A stretch of DNA of 64,000 nucleotides from Campylobacter concisus (GTDB taxonomy: Bacteria > Campylobacterota > Campylobacteria > Campylobacterales > Campylobacteraceae). Below are positions 34,683 through 44,005 of the stretch, piece by piece; the stretch's first letter is position 1, and each line of letters starts with the position of its first letter. The position numbers and the translations under genes are program-made. The stretch spans positions 1,178,001 to 1,242,000 of the forward strand of contig NZ_CP049270.1 in NCBI RefSeq assembly GCF_003048595.2. Direction: 5' to 3'. The notes under the pieces are model-generated. The model was given only the letters and a program-made list of their open reading frames with translations. It did no database searches and had not been told where the DNA came from.

Positions 34683-34775
34683 GTCCTTCTCTTTTGAAGT
34701 ATTATTTGAAAAATAAAATACCTCAAGCGTAAAAGCAACCAATATAAGCCCAACAATAGTCAGAGTCACATCCAT
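34662..34775 (-). CDS. 37-aa single-pass membrane protein downstream of flgG
   Basis: A small gene read in the same direction as flgG, 5 bases after its stop. It encodes one membrane helix (about residues 4-22, TLTIVGLILVAFTLEVFYF) and a short charged tail with lysines and threonines. The ribosome site AAAAGG is formed by the last flgG codons, 9 bases before the ATG. The N-terminal MDVTLTIVGLIL has no charged residue in the helix. Not recognised; found by reading the gap. Confidence 0.6.
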   Translation of the reverse strand: MDVTLTIVGLILVAFTLEVFYFSNNTSKEKDSIKQTH

Positions 34776-34780
34776 ACTAC

Positions 34781-35569
34781 TTACCTTTTAAGCCCATTTA
34801 CTATTTCAAGCATCGAGTCACTCGTGGTTATCGCCTTTGAGTTCGCCTCGTACGCACGCTGTCCAGTGATAAGATCAGTCATTTCTTCAACTAACTGAAC
34901 GTTACTCATCTCAACAAATCCTTGTCTGATCGTACCAAGTCCGTCAAGTCCTGCCACGCCTACTACAACATTACCGCTAGCGCTTGTTTCTAGATAGTTG
35001 TTATCACCCATTGAGTGAAGGCCAGCTGGGTTTATGAAATTTGCTAGCTCGATCTGACCTATCTGAGCCATCTCTCTCTCGCCTGCTTGGAGCACTGATA
35101 CGGTGCCATCTGTGCCAATAGAAATTTGCGTCGCATTTGCAGGGACTGTGATCTGAGGGATTAGCTGATAGCCATCGCTATTTACGATAGTGCCGTTTGC
35201 ATCAAGCTTAAATGCGCCATTTCTAGTGTAGGCTGTTGTGCCATCAGGCAGCTGAATCTGAAAAAATCCATTGCCCGCTATTACCATATCTAGGTTGTTG
35301 CTAGTCTCTTTGAAATAGCCCTGAGAGAAAATTTTATTTATCGCTGTTGGGCGCACGCCAAGACCCACTTCGATGCCTGTTGGACTTGTGGTAGTCTGGC
35401 TTGTAGCCGTACCTGCGTACTCCATTACTTGATACATAAGATCGGCAAATTCAGCCCTATTTTTCTTGTACCCATAAGTATTTACGTTTGCGATGTTGTG
35501 TGAGGTTACGTCTATCTGCGTCTGCTGAGCTATCATACCAGTGGCCGCAGTGTAAAGTGATCTCATCAT
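34781..35569 (-). CDS. flgG: Flagellar distal rod protein FlgG
   Basis: A 262-residue rod protein. It has the N-terminal signature SLYTAATGMIAQQTQIDVTS and SHNIANVNTYGYKKNRAEF, and the conserved C-terminal LVEEMTDLITGQRAYEANSKAITTSDSMLEIVNGLKR. It assembles through the periplasm via the flagellar export gate. It follows flgF with a 15-base gap and is followed by a 37-aa membrane protein. A known target of phosphoethanolamine addition by EptC in C. jejuni; an eptC gene is present at 16 kb. Confidence 0.97.
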   Translation of the reverse strand: MMRSLYTAATGMIAQQTQIDVTSHNIANVNTYGYKKNRAEFADLMYQVMEYAGTATSQTTTSPTGIEVGLGVRPTAINKIFSQGYFKETSNNLDMVIAGNGFFQIQLPDGTTAYTRNGAFKLDANGTIVNSDGYQLIPQITVPANATQISIGTDGTVSVLQAGEREMAQIGQIELANFINPAGLHSMGDNNYLETSASGNVVVGVAGLDGLGTIRQGFVEMSNVQLVEEMTDLITGQRAYEANSKAITTSDSMLEIVNGLKR

Positions 35570-35584
35570 AGTTTTATCCTTTTA

Positions 35585-36394
35585 TTAAGCTTTTAGGGCT
35601 AGTTTTTGAACAGCATCTTGATTAAGATCGTTCATATGGCTTGTCATAACCTTTTGATACATATCAACTAAGCGCTGGGTTTCTATTAGACCAACCATTT
35701 CTAAAACTGGGTTTACGTTTGACATCTGAGCATATCCTTGCATCACGCTATCAGCCTCGTCAAGCTCTGTGATGTCATCAAAATTTCTACTCTCAAAAAG
35801 GTTATCTCCGACCTTTTTGAGATCTCTTATCTCCCTTGGCTGAGCGATAAAAAATTTAGAAAATTGATTGTTATTTGAGTATAAATTTCCATTTTTATCA
35901 GCAGTTAGCACCTCTCCTTGTGGCACTTGGATACCTCTTTGATCAGGATTTTGTGCCTCGTAGCCGCTTGGCAAAACTTTATAGCCCTCTTTTGTGACGA
36001 TGTAGCCGTCGCCATCAAGACTAAAAGAGCCATTTTTGCTAAGTTTTACACCATTTGGAGTATCGACTAAGAAAAATGCGTCATCTCTTTTTATCGCAAA
36101 ATCAAGTGTGTTTGAGCTGTATTTAAAGCCACCGGCACTAAAGTCGGTGTATTCTTCGCTCACTTGTGGTACGCGATCAAGTGTTCTATTTAAAAATTTA
36201 GCTCCATCTTTTGTGTGATTTTTAAGAGGAAGCTCATCTTGTGTCTCTTTAAAAATTCTCGCAAAGTCACCGATAACTACATCATTTCTCTTATAGCCGA
36301 TCGTATTTACATTTGCAAGGTTGTTTGAGATAACGTTTAATCTGTTAAACTGCGTTACCATGCCAGCAGTGGCTTGATAATAACCATTTTGCAT
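35585..36394 (-). CDS. flgF: Flagellar proximal rod protein FlgF (annotated FlgG2 in C. jejuni)
   Basis: A 269-residue rod protein with the paralogous ends: YQATAGMVTQFNRLNVISNN and a C-terminal YAQMSNVNPVLEMVGLIETQRLVDMYQKV. A central variable part carries KLSKNGSFSLDGDGYIV. It is placed before flgG and transcribed from a sigma-54 promoter 38 bases upstream. The pair corresponds to Cj0697-Cj0698. Confidence 0.94.
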   Translation of the reverse strand: MQNGYYQATAGMVTQFNRLNVISNNLANVNTIGYKRNDVVIGDFARIFKETQDELPLKNHTKDGAKFLNRTLDRVPQVSEEYTDFSAGGFKYSSNTLDFAIKRDDAFFLVDTPNGVKLSKNGSFSLDGDGYIVTKEGYKVLPSGYEAQNPDQRGIQVPQGEVLTADKNGNLYSNNNQFSKFFIAQPREIRDLKKVGDNLFESRNFDDITELDEADSVMQGYAQMSNVNPVLEMVGLIETQRLVDMYQKVMTSHMNDLNQDAVQKLALKA

Positions 36395-36431
36395 AAAATT
36401 TCCTAATCAAAATTTGATTTTTATAGCTACT

Positions 36432-36449
36432 AAGCAATCATCGTTCCAA
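36432..36449 (-). promoter_or_regulatory. Sigma-54 promoter of flgF-flgG
   Basis: Minus-strand TTGGAA-N6-TTGCTT, a full match to the Campylobacter RpoN pattern. It lies 38 bases upstream of the flgF ATG and divergent from the rpoD promoter, so rod genes are middle-class flagellar genes. Confidence 0.92.
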
Positions 36450-36481
36450 CTTTGTTTTTATACACATTTACAAAATTTGGG

Positions 36482-36487
36482 TATAAT
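36482..36487 (+). promoter_or_regulatory. -10 box of rpoD
   Basis: Perfect TATAAT preceded by TTTGGG, 55 bases before the rpoD ATG; leader of about 49 bases with AAAGGAAA at the ribosome site. No -35 is obvious, as usual in Campylobacter. Confidence 0.75.
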
Positions 36488-36542
36488 CCACTTTCTTTTA
36501 AACAATACTTAAATCACAATTAGACGATTCGAAAGGAAATTT

Positions 36543-38399
36543 ATGAGCGCCGCAAAAGACTCTTTTTCTCAGATAGAAGAGCTTTTCGCTGAAAATGCAA
36601 AAGGCTTTTTGACATACGAAAAATTAGTAAAATTATTAGACAAAGCTCCGACTGCTACGATAGTAAAAAAGATAGAACAACTAGCAAAAACAAATAAAGT
36701 CCAGCTCATCACATCTGCTGAAGCTGCAAAGCTTAGAAATTTAGCCGATGCTAAAAAACGCCAAGAAAATGCTCAAAAAAGTGATCAAGATATCGACGAA
36801 GATCTCGATCTTTCTGGCGAGAGCGACCTTTTAGAGTGGTCAAGGTCAGATAGCCCTGTCAGGATGTATTTAAGAGAGATGGGTCAGATCGCGCTTCTTA
36901 CAAAAGATGAAGAGGTAGAGATTAGCAAAAGGATCGAGCTTGGCGAAGATATCATTATCGATGCATTTTGTTCTGTGCCATTTTTGATCGATTTCATACT
37001 TGACTATAAAGAGCCGCTCATCAATAGAGAACGCCGTGTAAAAGAGCTTTTTAAGAGCTTTGAAGACGAGAGTGAAAACGAAGAAAACGAAGATAGCGAA
37101 GACGATATAGATGAGGAAGATGAAGAGAACGAAGAAAATGAAGCTCCTAAAAAATCAGCTAAAAACGACAAGCGCGCTGAAAAAGTTATAGAGAGCTTTA
37201 AGGCCCTCGAAAAAGCTAAAAAAGAGTGGCTAAAGACTGCAAACAAACAGGATAAAGTTGAGAGCGATGACACAGCTTCAAAGATGACACTTGCATTTAA
37301 AAAGAAAATTTTAAAAGAGAAGCTAATGGATCTTGGACCAACAAGCAAGCTAATTAGCGAGATCGTAAAATCAATGGAAACAGCACTAAAAAGCGACGAC
37401 GAATTTGATAGAGAGCTAAAACGCTTGGAGTATCGCTTACCAATGTTTAGCGACGAGCTTAAGAAAAATCACAAAAGCATACTAAAAGATATTATCAAGC
37501 TTAGTAAGGAAGAAATCGCGGCTCGAGTACCAGAAGCTACAATGGTCTCAACTTATGTCGAGATCAAAAAGCTATTTACTACAAAAGAGGCAAGCAAGCA
37601 AGGCTTTGATCTTGAGCCAACAAGGCTAAAAGAGATTTTAGAGCAGATCAAACGTGGAAAGAAAATTTCTGACGAGGCAAAAGCTAGAATGGCTAAGTCA
37701 AATCTCCGTCTAGTTGTAAGTATCGCGAAACGCTATACAAACAGGGGTTTGCCATTTTTGGATCTCATCCAAGAGGGCAACATTGGCCTTATGAAGGCGG
37801 TTGATAAATTTGAATACAGAAAAGGCTATAAATTTTCAACCTACGCCACATGGTGGATCCGCCAGGCTATTTCGCGTGCGATCGCCGATCAGGCAAGGAC
37901 GATTAGGATACCTATCCACATGATAGAGACGATAAATCGTATCAACAAAATAAACCGCAAATACCTCCAAGAAGAAGGTAAAGAGCCTGATGTAAGCGTT
38001 ATCGCAAAAGAGGTTGGGTTAAGCGTTGATAAGGTAAAACAAGTCATCAAAATAACAAAAGAGCCTATCAGCCTCGAAGCTCCGATCGCAAACGAAGAGG
38101 ACGGAAAATTTGGAGATTTTGTAGAGGATAAAAGCTCACTTTCTCCGATAGAGCAAATTTTAAAAAGTGACCTTAGAGAACAGATAGATGATGTGCTTTC
38201 GCAGCTAAATGAGCGTGAAAAAGCAGTCATTTCGATGAGATTCGGCTTACTTGAAGATGAGAGCGACCGCACACTTGAAGAGATCGGCAAGGCTCTAAAC
38301 GTCACTCGTGAGCGTGTTCGCCAGATAGAAAGCTCAGCTATCAAAAAACTAAAACACCCAAAAGTCGGTAGAAAACTTAAAAACTACATTGAGGGCTAA
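36543..38399 (+). CDS. rpoD: Primary sigma factor RpoD (sigma-70)
   Basis: A 618-residue sigma factor. Region 1.1 lies in about 1-80 ([20 protein letters not shown]); region 1.2 has [23 protein letters not shown] strongly acidic and glutamate-rich insert spans about 175-205. Region 2 contains [20 protein letters not shown] and [18 protein letters not shown]; region 4 contains [20 protein letters not shown]. It directs RNA polymerase to housekeeping promoters. The unusual acidic block is typical of the non-conserved region between 1.2 and 2.1. It is divergent from flgF. Confidence 0.98.
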   Translation: MSAAKDSFSQIEELFAENAKGFLTYEKLVKLLDKAPTATIVKKIEQLAKTNKVQLITSAEAAKLRNLADAKKRQENAQKSDQDIDEDLDLSGESDLLEWSRSDSPVRMYLREMGQIALLTKDEEVEISKRIELGEDIIIDAFCSVPFLIDFILDYKEPLINRERRVKELFKSFEDESENEENEDSEDDIDEEDEENEENEAPKKSAKNDKRAEKVIESFKALEKAKKEWLKTANKQDKVESDDTASKMTLAFKKKILKEKLMDLGPTSKLISEIVKSMETALKSDDEFDRELKRLEYRLPMFSDELKKNHKSILKDIIKLSKEEIAARVPEATMVSTYVEIKKLFTTKEASKQGFDLEPTRLKEILEQIKRGKKISDEAKARMAKSNLRLVVSIAKRYTNRGLPFLDLIQEGNIGLMKAVDKFEYRKGYKFSTYATWWIRQAISRAIADQARTIRIPIHMIETINRINKINRKYLQEEGKEPDVSVIAKEVGLSVDKVKQVIKITKEPISLEAPIANEEDGKFGDFVEDKSSLSPIEQILKSDLREQIDDVLSQLNEREKAVISMRFGLLEDESDRTLEEIGKALNVTRERVRQIESSAIKKLKHPKVGRKLKNYIEG

Positions 38400-38409
38400 A
38401 AGCCCTTTT
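38393..38409 (+). terminator. rpoD terminator
   Basis: GGGCT-AAA-AGCCC followed by TTTT; the left arm overlaps the rpoD stop codon. Confidence 0.8.
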
Positions 38410-38600
38410 CTTTGGGATATTTTCCTTAAGACTTTCTCTTTAGCTTTATAAAATTTAAAAATTTTTAGCAACAAATTTCACTAACAATCTACATTGATTT
38501 TATTATTGAAAGGTTGGATTCAGCCCTCATTTAGCCATTAGACCAACTTAAAAATACAAAAAACTTAATATTTTTAAAGAATAAAATTAGATAAAAAGAA

Positions 38601-38623
38601 TTTACCGGCGCAAGACCGGTAAA
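38601..38623 (-). terminator. flaC terminator
   Basis: TTTACCGG and CCGGTAAA form an 8-bp stem with a 7-base loop, immediately after flaC. Minus-strand reading runs into a T-rich tail. The 190 bases between this and the rpoD terminator hold no gene that I can support. Confidence 0.78.
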
Positions 38624-38626
38624 AAT

Positions 38627-39382
38627 TTATTCAGCTAGAAGTTTATCTAGTTTTGTAGCCAAACTCGTAGTATCATGAGCTTTAGCTAAGCTCGCAGCAT
38701 GAAGTTTTAAATTTGCTTGTAAATTTTCTTCCAAGCTCTTTGCGATGTCGCTGCTATCAAGGTTCTCTACACTATTAGCATTTGCCACGCTTCTTGCGGC
38801 TAGAGCATTTATACCTCTAAATACAGCATTTTGTGTTGATCCGATCTCTGAGCGAAGTGAATTTATATTTTTTAAAATTTCGCCTGTATTTGAGCCGTCC
38901 TCTTTTACATTTAAAAGAGCATTTGTACCCAAATTTATATTTTTTGTACTCTCGCCTGTGAAAAATCCAAGCTCAGCATCAAATACGTTTTTACCGTTAA
39001 ATTTAGCCTCTTTTACGCTATCATTCATAGCATTTCTTAGTGCGTTGATTTCGCCCTTTATACCTTTTTGTTCATTTGCTGATAGAGTAGGATTTGTAAG
39101 CTTACTTGAAAGCTCACCTATTCTATCCGTACTTTTACTTAAATTTAAAAGCGTTGAGTCAGCGATTTGAAGCATACCGATCATATCGTTTGCATTTGCC
39201 AAACCTTCGTTCAAGACATTTGTTTGCGAAAGCAAACTCTCTGCGATTTGCAAATTTGCACCTGAAGCTTTGATCTCGCTGTTTGCAGAGATAGCATTTA
39301 GCGCTTTCTTCTCGCTATTTTTTGCTTGATCTAAATAATAGTTTCCTGAAGCCTGGTTTGCAGTATAAGTTCCTAACTTCAT
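38627..39382 (-). CDS. flaC: Flagellin-like secreted protein FlaC
   Basis: A 251-residue protein with the D0/D1 ends of flagellin but no variable middle domain. Middle and end blocks are NANDMIGMLQIADSTLLNLS, FNGKNVFDAELG and a C-terminal helical tail with LRSEIGSTQNAVFRGINAL. In C. jejuni, FlaC (249 aa) is secreted through the flagellum, binds host cells and modulates TLR5. The N terminus begins TYTANQASGNYYLDQAKN, with NYYL shared with FlaC rather than with FlaA/FlaB. I could not find a convincing sigma-28 promoter; a clear AAAAAGGAG precedes the ATG. Confidence 0.92.
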   Translation of the reverse strand: MKLGTYTANQASGNYYLDQAKNSEKKALNAISANSEIKASGANLQIAESLLSQTNVLNEGLANANDMIGMLQIADSTLLNLSKSTDRIGELSSKLTNPTLSANEQKGIKGEINALRNAMNDSVKEAKFNGKNVFDAELGFFTGESTKNINLGTNALLNVKEDGSNTGEILKNINSLRSEIGSTQNAVFRGINALAARSVANANSVENLDSSDIAKSLEENLQANLKLHAASLAKAHDTTSLATKLDKLLAE

Positions 39383-39466
39383 AACAACTCCTTTTTAATA
39401 ATTCGCTATGGATTCTACTATAAATTCTATAAAAAGTTGCAAAATCTCTATAAAATTCATTTTTCT

Positions 39467-40759
39467 TTACTCTTCCAGCCTCACTGCAACTGATTTTTTA
39501 TGAGCAGTTAGTCCTTCAGCTTCGGCTAGCTGCATGCATGATTTGCCAAGATGCATGATACCTTTTCTACTCACTGAAATGATCGAACTTCGCTTCATGA
39601 AATTTTCAACTCCAAGCGGCGAGTAAAATCTCGCACTTCCACCGGTTGGCAATGTGTGATTTGGTCCAGCGATATAATCCCCCATCGCTTCAGGCGTAAA
39701 GTGTCCAAAAAATATAGCACCCGCATGAGTCACATCATCAATATAACTTAAAGCATCGTTTGTAGCGATCTCTAGGTGCTCAACAGCAAGCTCATTCATG
39801 AGTGCAAAACACTCTTTCAAATCTTTTGCCACTATTATTGCAGCTTTATTTCTTATACTTGCACTTGCGATCGGCTCACGTTTTAGTGTCTTTAGCTCAT
39901 CTTCAATGTGTTTTTGCACAGCCCTTGCAAAGGCTTCCACTGGCGTTATCAAAAAGGCACTTGCGATCTCGTCGTGCTCAGCTTGAGAGAGCATATCGAT
40001 AGCTATGTGGCGAGGATCGGCACTATCATCAGCGATGACGCCTATCTCGCTTGGACCAGCGATCATATCAATATTTACGTCGCCATAAACTAGCTTTTTA
40101 GCAGTCGCTACGTAGATATTGCCAGGTCCTGTGATGACATCAACTTTTGGCACCGTTGCAGTTCCGTATGCCATCGCCGCAATGGCGCTTGCACCGCCTA
40201 TTTTAAAGGCTGTCTTTATGCCACAAAGGTGCATTGCAGCAAGAAGCAAGGTATTTACCTTGCCATTTGGCGCTGGGGTGCAAACTACGATCTCTTTTAC
40301 GCCAGCTACGATCGCTGGGATCGCATTCATAAGAAGCGAGCTAGGATAAGCCGCCTTACCGCCTGGGATATAAAGGCCTGCGCGGTCAACCGCTGTGTAT
40401 TTTGCGCCAAGCAAGATGTCATGCTCATCTTTATATGTCCAGTCGCTTGGCTTTGTGCGTTCATGATAGCTTTTTATCCTATTGTGAGCTAAATTTAAAG
40501 CTACCCTTAAAGCATTATCTAGTGAATTATAGGCAGCCTCCATCTCTTTAACGTCGATTATTATGTCGTTTTTACTTGTAACGCTAAATTTATCAAATTT
40601 AGCTATCTGTGCAAAAAGCGCACTATCACCATCTTTTCTTATCTCATCTATTATTCCAGCAACCACCGGCATTACAGCACTCATGTCATTATCACTTCGT
40701 TTAACAAGCTGTAAAAATTTACTCTCAAAATCAGCGTCACTACTATGAAAAAATTTCAT
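39467..40759 (-). CDS. hisD: Histidinol dehydrogenase
   Basis: A 430-residue zinc enzyme catalysing the last two steps of histidine synthesis. Diagnostic blocks are DRAGLYIPGGKAAYPSSLLM, VDVITGPGNIYVATAKKLVYG, IDMIAGPSEI and AEHDEIASAFLIT, plus NHTLPTGGSARFYSPLGVENF. It is the last gene of the peb4 operon by strand, overlapping the PLP enzyme gene by 4 bases. Confidence 0.97.
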   Translation of the reverse strand: MKFFHSSDADFESKFLQLVKRSDNDMSAVMPVVAGIIDEIRKDGDSALFAQIAKFDKFSVTSKNDIIIDVKEMEAAYNSLDNALRVALNLAHNRIKSYHERTKPSDWTYKDEHDILLGAKYTAVDRAGLYIPGGKAAYPSSLLMNAIPAIVAGVKEIVVCTPAPNGKVNTLLLAAMHLCGIKTAFKIGGASAIAAMAYGTATVPKVDVITGPGNIYVATAKKLVYGDVNIDMIAGPSEIGVIADDSADPRHIAIDMLSQAEHDEIASAFLITPVEAFARAVQKHIEDELKTLKREPIASASIRNKAAIIVAKDLKECFALMNELAVEHLEIATNDALSYIDDVTHAGAIFFGHFTPEAMGDYIAGPNHTLPTGGSARFYSPLGVENFMKRSSIISVSRKGIMHLGKSCMQLAEAEGLTAHKKSVAVRLEE

Positions 40760-41607
40760 TTATGCTCCTTTAATTTTAATTTTCTCTCATATCTTTGCTT
40801 TTGTGTAATGTTACCTAAAATTCCGCCCTGGTGGATATATAAAATTTCAGCTCCAAGCCTATCTAAATTTGCAAAAAGCGTGATAAAGCCAACAGGGTCA
40901 TACACTAGGTCAAATTCCACGCCACTTTTGCACACTTCAAGCCAAATTTCATAAAGCTCTGGGTATAAATTTCCAAAATAATACTTCTTTGGCGGATTTA
41001 AAATTTGCACCTTGCTATTTTTGTCTAGCTCGTAAATTTGCTTTTTGAGATAGTCGCTGTCTCCCACGCAAGGAGCGGTATAAACGCTAAGATCAGTGTG
41101 CTTTGCCAGGTAGCAAGCGCTAGTGCCTGTACCAGAAGGTAAAAAAATATCAGGCTTTATGCCACTTTTTTTGCTCCACTCATTTATCTCATTTGCCTGC
41201 GTGATAAAACCAAACTCAGCCTCGCTCTGAGCCACACCCTCGTTTATAAAAAGTGCATTTTTGCTAATTGCCAGCTCTTTGGCAAATTTCTCACGTTCCT
41301 CTTTTACAAAAATTTCCATACCATTTTCAAGTGCAAATTTGAAATTTCCGACTGGATTTTGCTCTAAATTTGAACTAAGATGAGAGACGACATAGTAAAA
41401 TTTAAGCCCTTTGAGCTTAGCAAAAAGACTTAGGCTATACATCGCATTTGACTGGCTTGAGCCGTGAGATACGATGGCTTGGATGCCGTGTAAATCAGCC
41501 TTTAGAAAATACTCTAGCTTTCTTGCTTTGTTACCGTTAAACTCACCTAGCAGATCATCCCTCAAAAGCCAAAACTCTCGCCCCTTAAGAATAACCCGCT
41601 CAATCAC
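40756..41607 (-). CDS. PLP-dependent ACC deaminase / D-cysteine desulfhydrase-like enzyme
   Basis: A 283-residue fold-type II PLP protein. The lysine that holds PLP is in GNKARKLEYFLKAD (about 25-30) and the phosphate/serine loop is VSHGSSQSNAMYSL; LPSGTGTSACYLAKH fits the phosphate-binding region. This family includes ACC deaminase and D-cysteine desulfhydrase, releasing ammonia with pyruvate or 2-oxobutyrate. The exact substrate is uncertain. Overlaps of 8 and 4 bases tie it to the MotB-like gene and hisD. Confidence 0.86.
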   Translation of the reverse strand: MIERVILKGREFWLLRDDLLGEFNGNKARKLEYFLKADLHGIQAIVSHGSSQSNAMYSLSLFAKLKGLKFYYVVSHLSSNLEQNPVGNFKFALENGMEIFVKEEREKFAKELAISKNALFINEGVAQSEAEFGFITQANEINEWSKKSGIKPDIFLPSGTGTSACYLAKHTDLSVYTAPCVGDSDYLKKQIYELDKNSKVQILNPPKKYYFGNLYPELYEIWLEVCKSGVEFDLVYDPVGFITLFANLDRLGAEILYIHQGGILGNITQKQRYERKLKLKEHK

Positions 41608-42691
41608 CCTTAAACTCCAAAAATTTCTCTATCTCGTTGATGGCCTCTTTGTTTGAGAGTGAAAATTTGATCTCGATACGCCTTGAAGCGTCCTTGTCCT
41701 CGGCTCCGTCCTTAAAAACTAGCTCGTTGTAGCTTCGACCACTTGCCACGAGCAATTTTCTAAGGCGAGTATCACCATCAAATGAGTTTATAAACTCCAT
41801 AACCGCGTATGCTCTTTTTTGTGAAAGCTCTAAGTTATAAATATAACTTCCATCACTATCTGTAAAGCCTTCGATTATTATCTGATCAATATTTGATGCA
41901 ATATCTTTATCATTTAAAAGCACGTCAAAATATTTACTAAGAGTGGCCTTTAACTCCTCTTTGACCTCTTCTTTTAAGACTGCACTGCCTTTATCAAAAA
42001 GTACTGAGGAGCTAAGCTTTAGCGCGCCTGAGTTTGGATCGATCTCAATGCTTGAGCCTAGCCTATCTTTTAGGGCTGAGATCACTTTTACCCTGATACC
42101 GGTTAAATTTTTCACTCTGTCACGAGTGACGTTTAAGTCCCTTAAAAGCTCGTCGTATTTAGCTTCTCTTTGGCTTACCTGCTCGAGCAAAAAGGCGATC
42201 TTGGCTAAATTTTTCTCACTGCTTTCGTTTGCATCACTAAGCGCTCTATCTTTTGATGAAATTTCATCATTTAGCACGATCATCTTTTGATTTAGATCAA
42301 AAATGCTAGCATTTAGCTCTTTTATGCTCGCATTTGCGTCCTTGTTTTCCTCTATGAGCTGGGCTAGTTTTTCTTTTAGGGCATCTATTTGGATGACAAA
42401 AATTTCATTTGATTTTTTTAAATTTATGTTTTCGTCACTTATCTTTAAAAGCTCACTTTTTAGTGCTTCATTTAGCTCTTCAAGGGTGAAATTCTTGCCC
42501 TGAGCGTCTTTTAGATTTGCTAAAGCTGCGATGATAGCTTGCTCTTTATTTTCAAGGGTGTTTTGAGTTAGGACGTATTTTACGACGACAGCGCCTATTA
42601 ACAACATAAAAACAAAGAGCAGACCCGCCATCAAGTCTGCGTATGAAACCCAAAAGCTCGATTGATCCTCGTTATTTTTGTTTATTTTCAT
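41600..42691 (-). CDS. MotB-like OmpA-domain protein (stator partner, Cj0599 type)
   Basis: A 363-residue protein with an N-terminal membrane helix preceded by WVSYADLMAGLL, the MotB pattern with the essential proton-binding aspartate at residue 19. A long coiled coil covers about 60-200. A C-terminal OmpA-like peptidoglycan-binding domain covers about 220-350 (IIEGFTDSDGSYIYNLELSQ and GRSYNELVFKDG). It overlaps the MotA-like gene by 4 bases. The pair is positionally conserved next to fba as Cj0598-Cj0599. It does not look like flagellar MotB (coiled coil too long, no flagellar neighbours). Confidence 0.88.
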   Translation of the reverse strand: MKINKNNEDQSSFWVSYADLMAGLLFVFMLLIGAVVVKYVLTQNTLENKEQAIIAALANLKDAQGKNFTLEELNEALKSELLKISDENINLKKSNEIFVIQIDALKEKLAQLIEENKDANASIKELNASIFDLNQKMIVLNDEISSKDRALSDANESSEKNLAKIAFLLEQVSQREAKYDELLRDLNVTRDRVKNLTGIRVKVISALKDRLGSSIEIDPNSGALKLSSSVLFDKGSAVLKEEVKEELKATLSKYFDVLLNDKDIASNIDQIIIEGFTDSDGSYIYNLELSQKRAYAVMEFINSFDGDTRLRKLLVASGRSYNELVFKDGAEDKDASRRIEIKFSLSNKEAINEIEKFLEFKGD

Positions 42692-44001
42692 TGCACTAGA
42701 TTTTCGATTTTTTCTATTACAGAATTTGCTTCTTTATCGATCTCGTCTATGTTCTTTTTAAGCTCAGCAATGAGGCTCTCGCGCTCTTTTTCACGCTCCA
42801 AGCTCCTGCCCTCTTGCTCATAAGCCGCCTTAAATATCGTCGCACTCTCCACGAGCGAGGCTCTAAATTCCTTTAGTGCGTCGTTTTGCTCTTTCATCAA
42901 AGAGAGAGAAAATTCTTTTAAAATGGCATCAAAACTCTTTATAGTCTGCTCAAATTTTAGCTGGCTCTCTTTTGTAGCGTTTAAATTTCTACTAAAAATT
43001 TCGCCAAGCTTTGCATGCTCGGTTAAAATTTTAACCTCCATATCTTTAAAGGCATTAGAAAACGCGCTTACTGCCTTTAGCATATTAGAGTGAATTTTTA
43101 CAAATTCATCTTGTTTTAGGCTAGCTTCATTTAGCATTTTTAAATTTGCGCTAAGCTCGGCTTTGCTTTGATTGATGATATTTTTTTCAATCTCGCAAAG
43201 CTCTTTTAGGCTGTTAAATTTCTCATTTGTCTGCTCGCTTAGCTCTTTTACAAATTTATCATCAAGCACCATTTTAAAGGCGTCGTGACTATCTTTAAAG
43301 TAGCCTACACTTGCTTTCATGAAATTTGCATTTAGCTCATTTTCCTGCCAGAAAAACTCACGGCTTAGCTCTTTTTGCTCGCTATAAAATTTCTCAAATT
43401 TACTAACGCCTATCTTTTCAAAAAACATCCACCAAAGCGCTAAAAATATGCCATAAATCGATACATAAAATGCCGTAGCCACGCCGTTTAGCAGTATAGC
43501 GATCTCTTTTTCTAGACCATTTGTCGTGCTTGAGCTAAACTCTGGCATCGAGATAGCGATACTGATAAATGTGCCCAAAATTCCAAGCATAGGAAAGACT
43601 GCTTGACCGATGTTTGCTAGGTTGTCATTTCTAAAATTTCTTGTATAACTCTCAAAGAAGTCTTCAAATTTAGCGTTTGCTTTTTTGATGCTTGAAATTT
43701 CAAAGAGATGCGAGATGATAAATTCTTTTAGTCTTATCTTGTAGTCTTTGGCATTTGCTAAGAAATTTGAGTAAGCTACCAAGGCGCTGTGGCGAGAAAA
43801 GATAAAAGCAACAAAGAGTATAACGCCCATCATCACGATGGTATGAAGCTTCATCTGAAAATTTATAACACCAAGATAAGCTAGTATCGCCAAGATGTAG
43901 ATAGCTAAAGGGATAAAGATAACTTTAAAAAAGACAAAGAAAGAGTGAGCTTGGCGCTCTTTTGGCACGCTTAGCTCACTAAAATCATTTTGATTTTGCA
44001 T
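42688..44001 (-). CDS. MotA/TolQ/ExbB-like channel protein with long coiled-coil tail
   Basis: A 437-residue protein. Membrane helices fall at about 25-48, 54-70, 133-155 and 170-192, with NIGQAVFPMLGILGTFISIAI and GLEKEIAILLNGVATAFYVSIYG typical of the MotA/ExbB proton-channel family. The remaining about 240 residues are charged and helical, a long cytoplasmic coiled coil. This domain order is that of ZorA-type stators. It lies 4 bases after fba and couples to its MotB-like partner. Confidence 0.87.
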   Translation of the reverse strand: MQNQNDFSELSVPKERQAHSFFVFFKVIFIPLAIYILAILAYLGVINFQMKLHTIVMMGVILFVAFIFSRHSALVAYSNFLANAKDYKIRLKEFIISHLFEISSIKKANAKFEDFFESYTRNFRNDNLANIGQAVFPMLGILGTFISIAISMPEFSSSTTNGLEKEIAILLNGVATAFYVSIYGIFLALWWMFFEKIGVSKFEKFYSEQKELSREFFWQENELNANFMKASVGYFKDSHDAFKMVLDDKFVKELSEQTNEKFNSLKELCEIEKNIINQSKAELSANLKMLNEASLKQDEFVKIHSNMLKAVSAFSNAFKDMEVKILTEHAKLGEIFSRNLNATKESQLKFEQTIKSFDAILKEFSLSLMKEQNDALKEFRASLVESATIFKAAYEQEGRSLEREKERESLIAELKKNIDEIDKEANSVIEKIENLVQ

Positions 44002-44005
44002 AGGA

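Noticed and set aside
39383..39466. Sigma-28 promoter for flaC
   Set aside because: A GCGAATTA segment is vaguely similar to the -10, but no matching -35 at the right distance was found.
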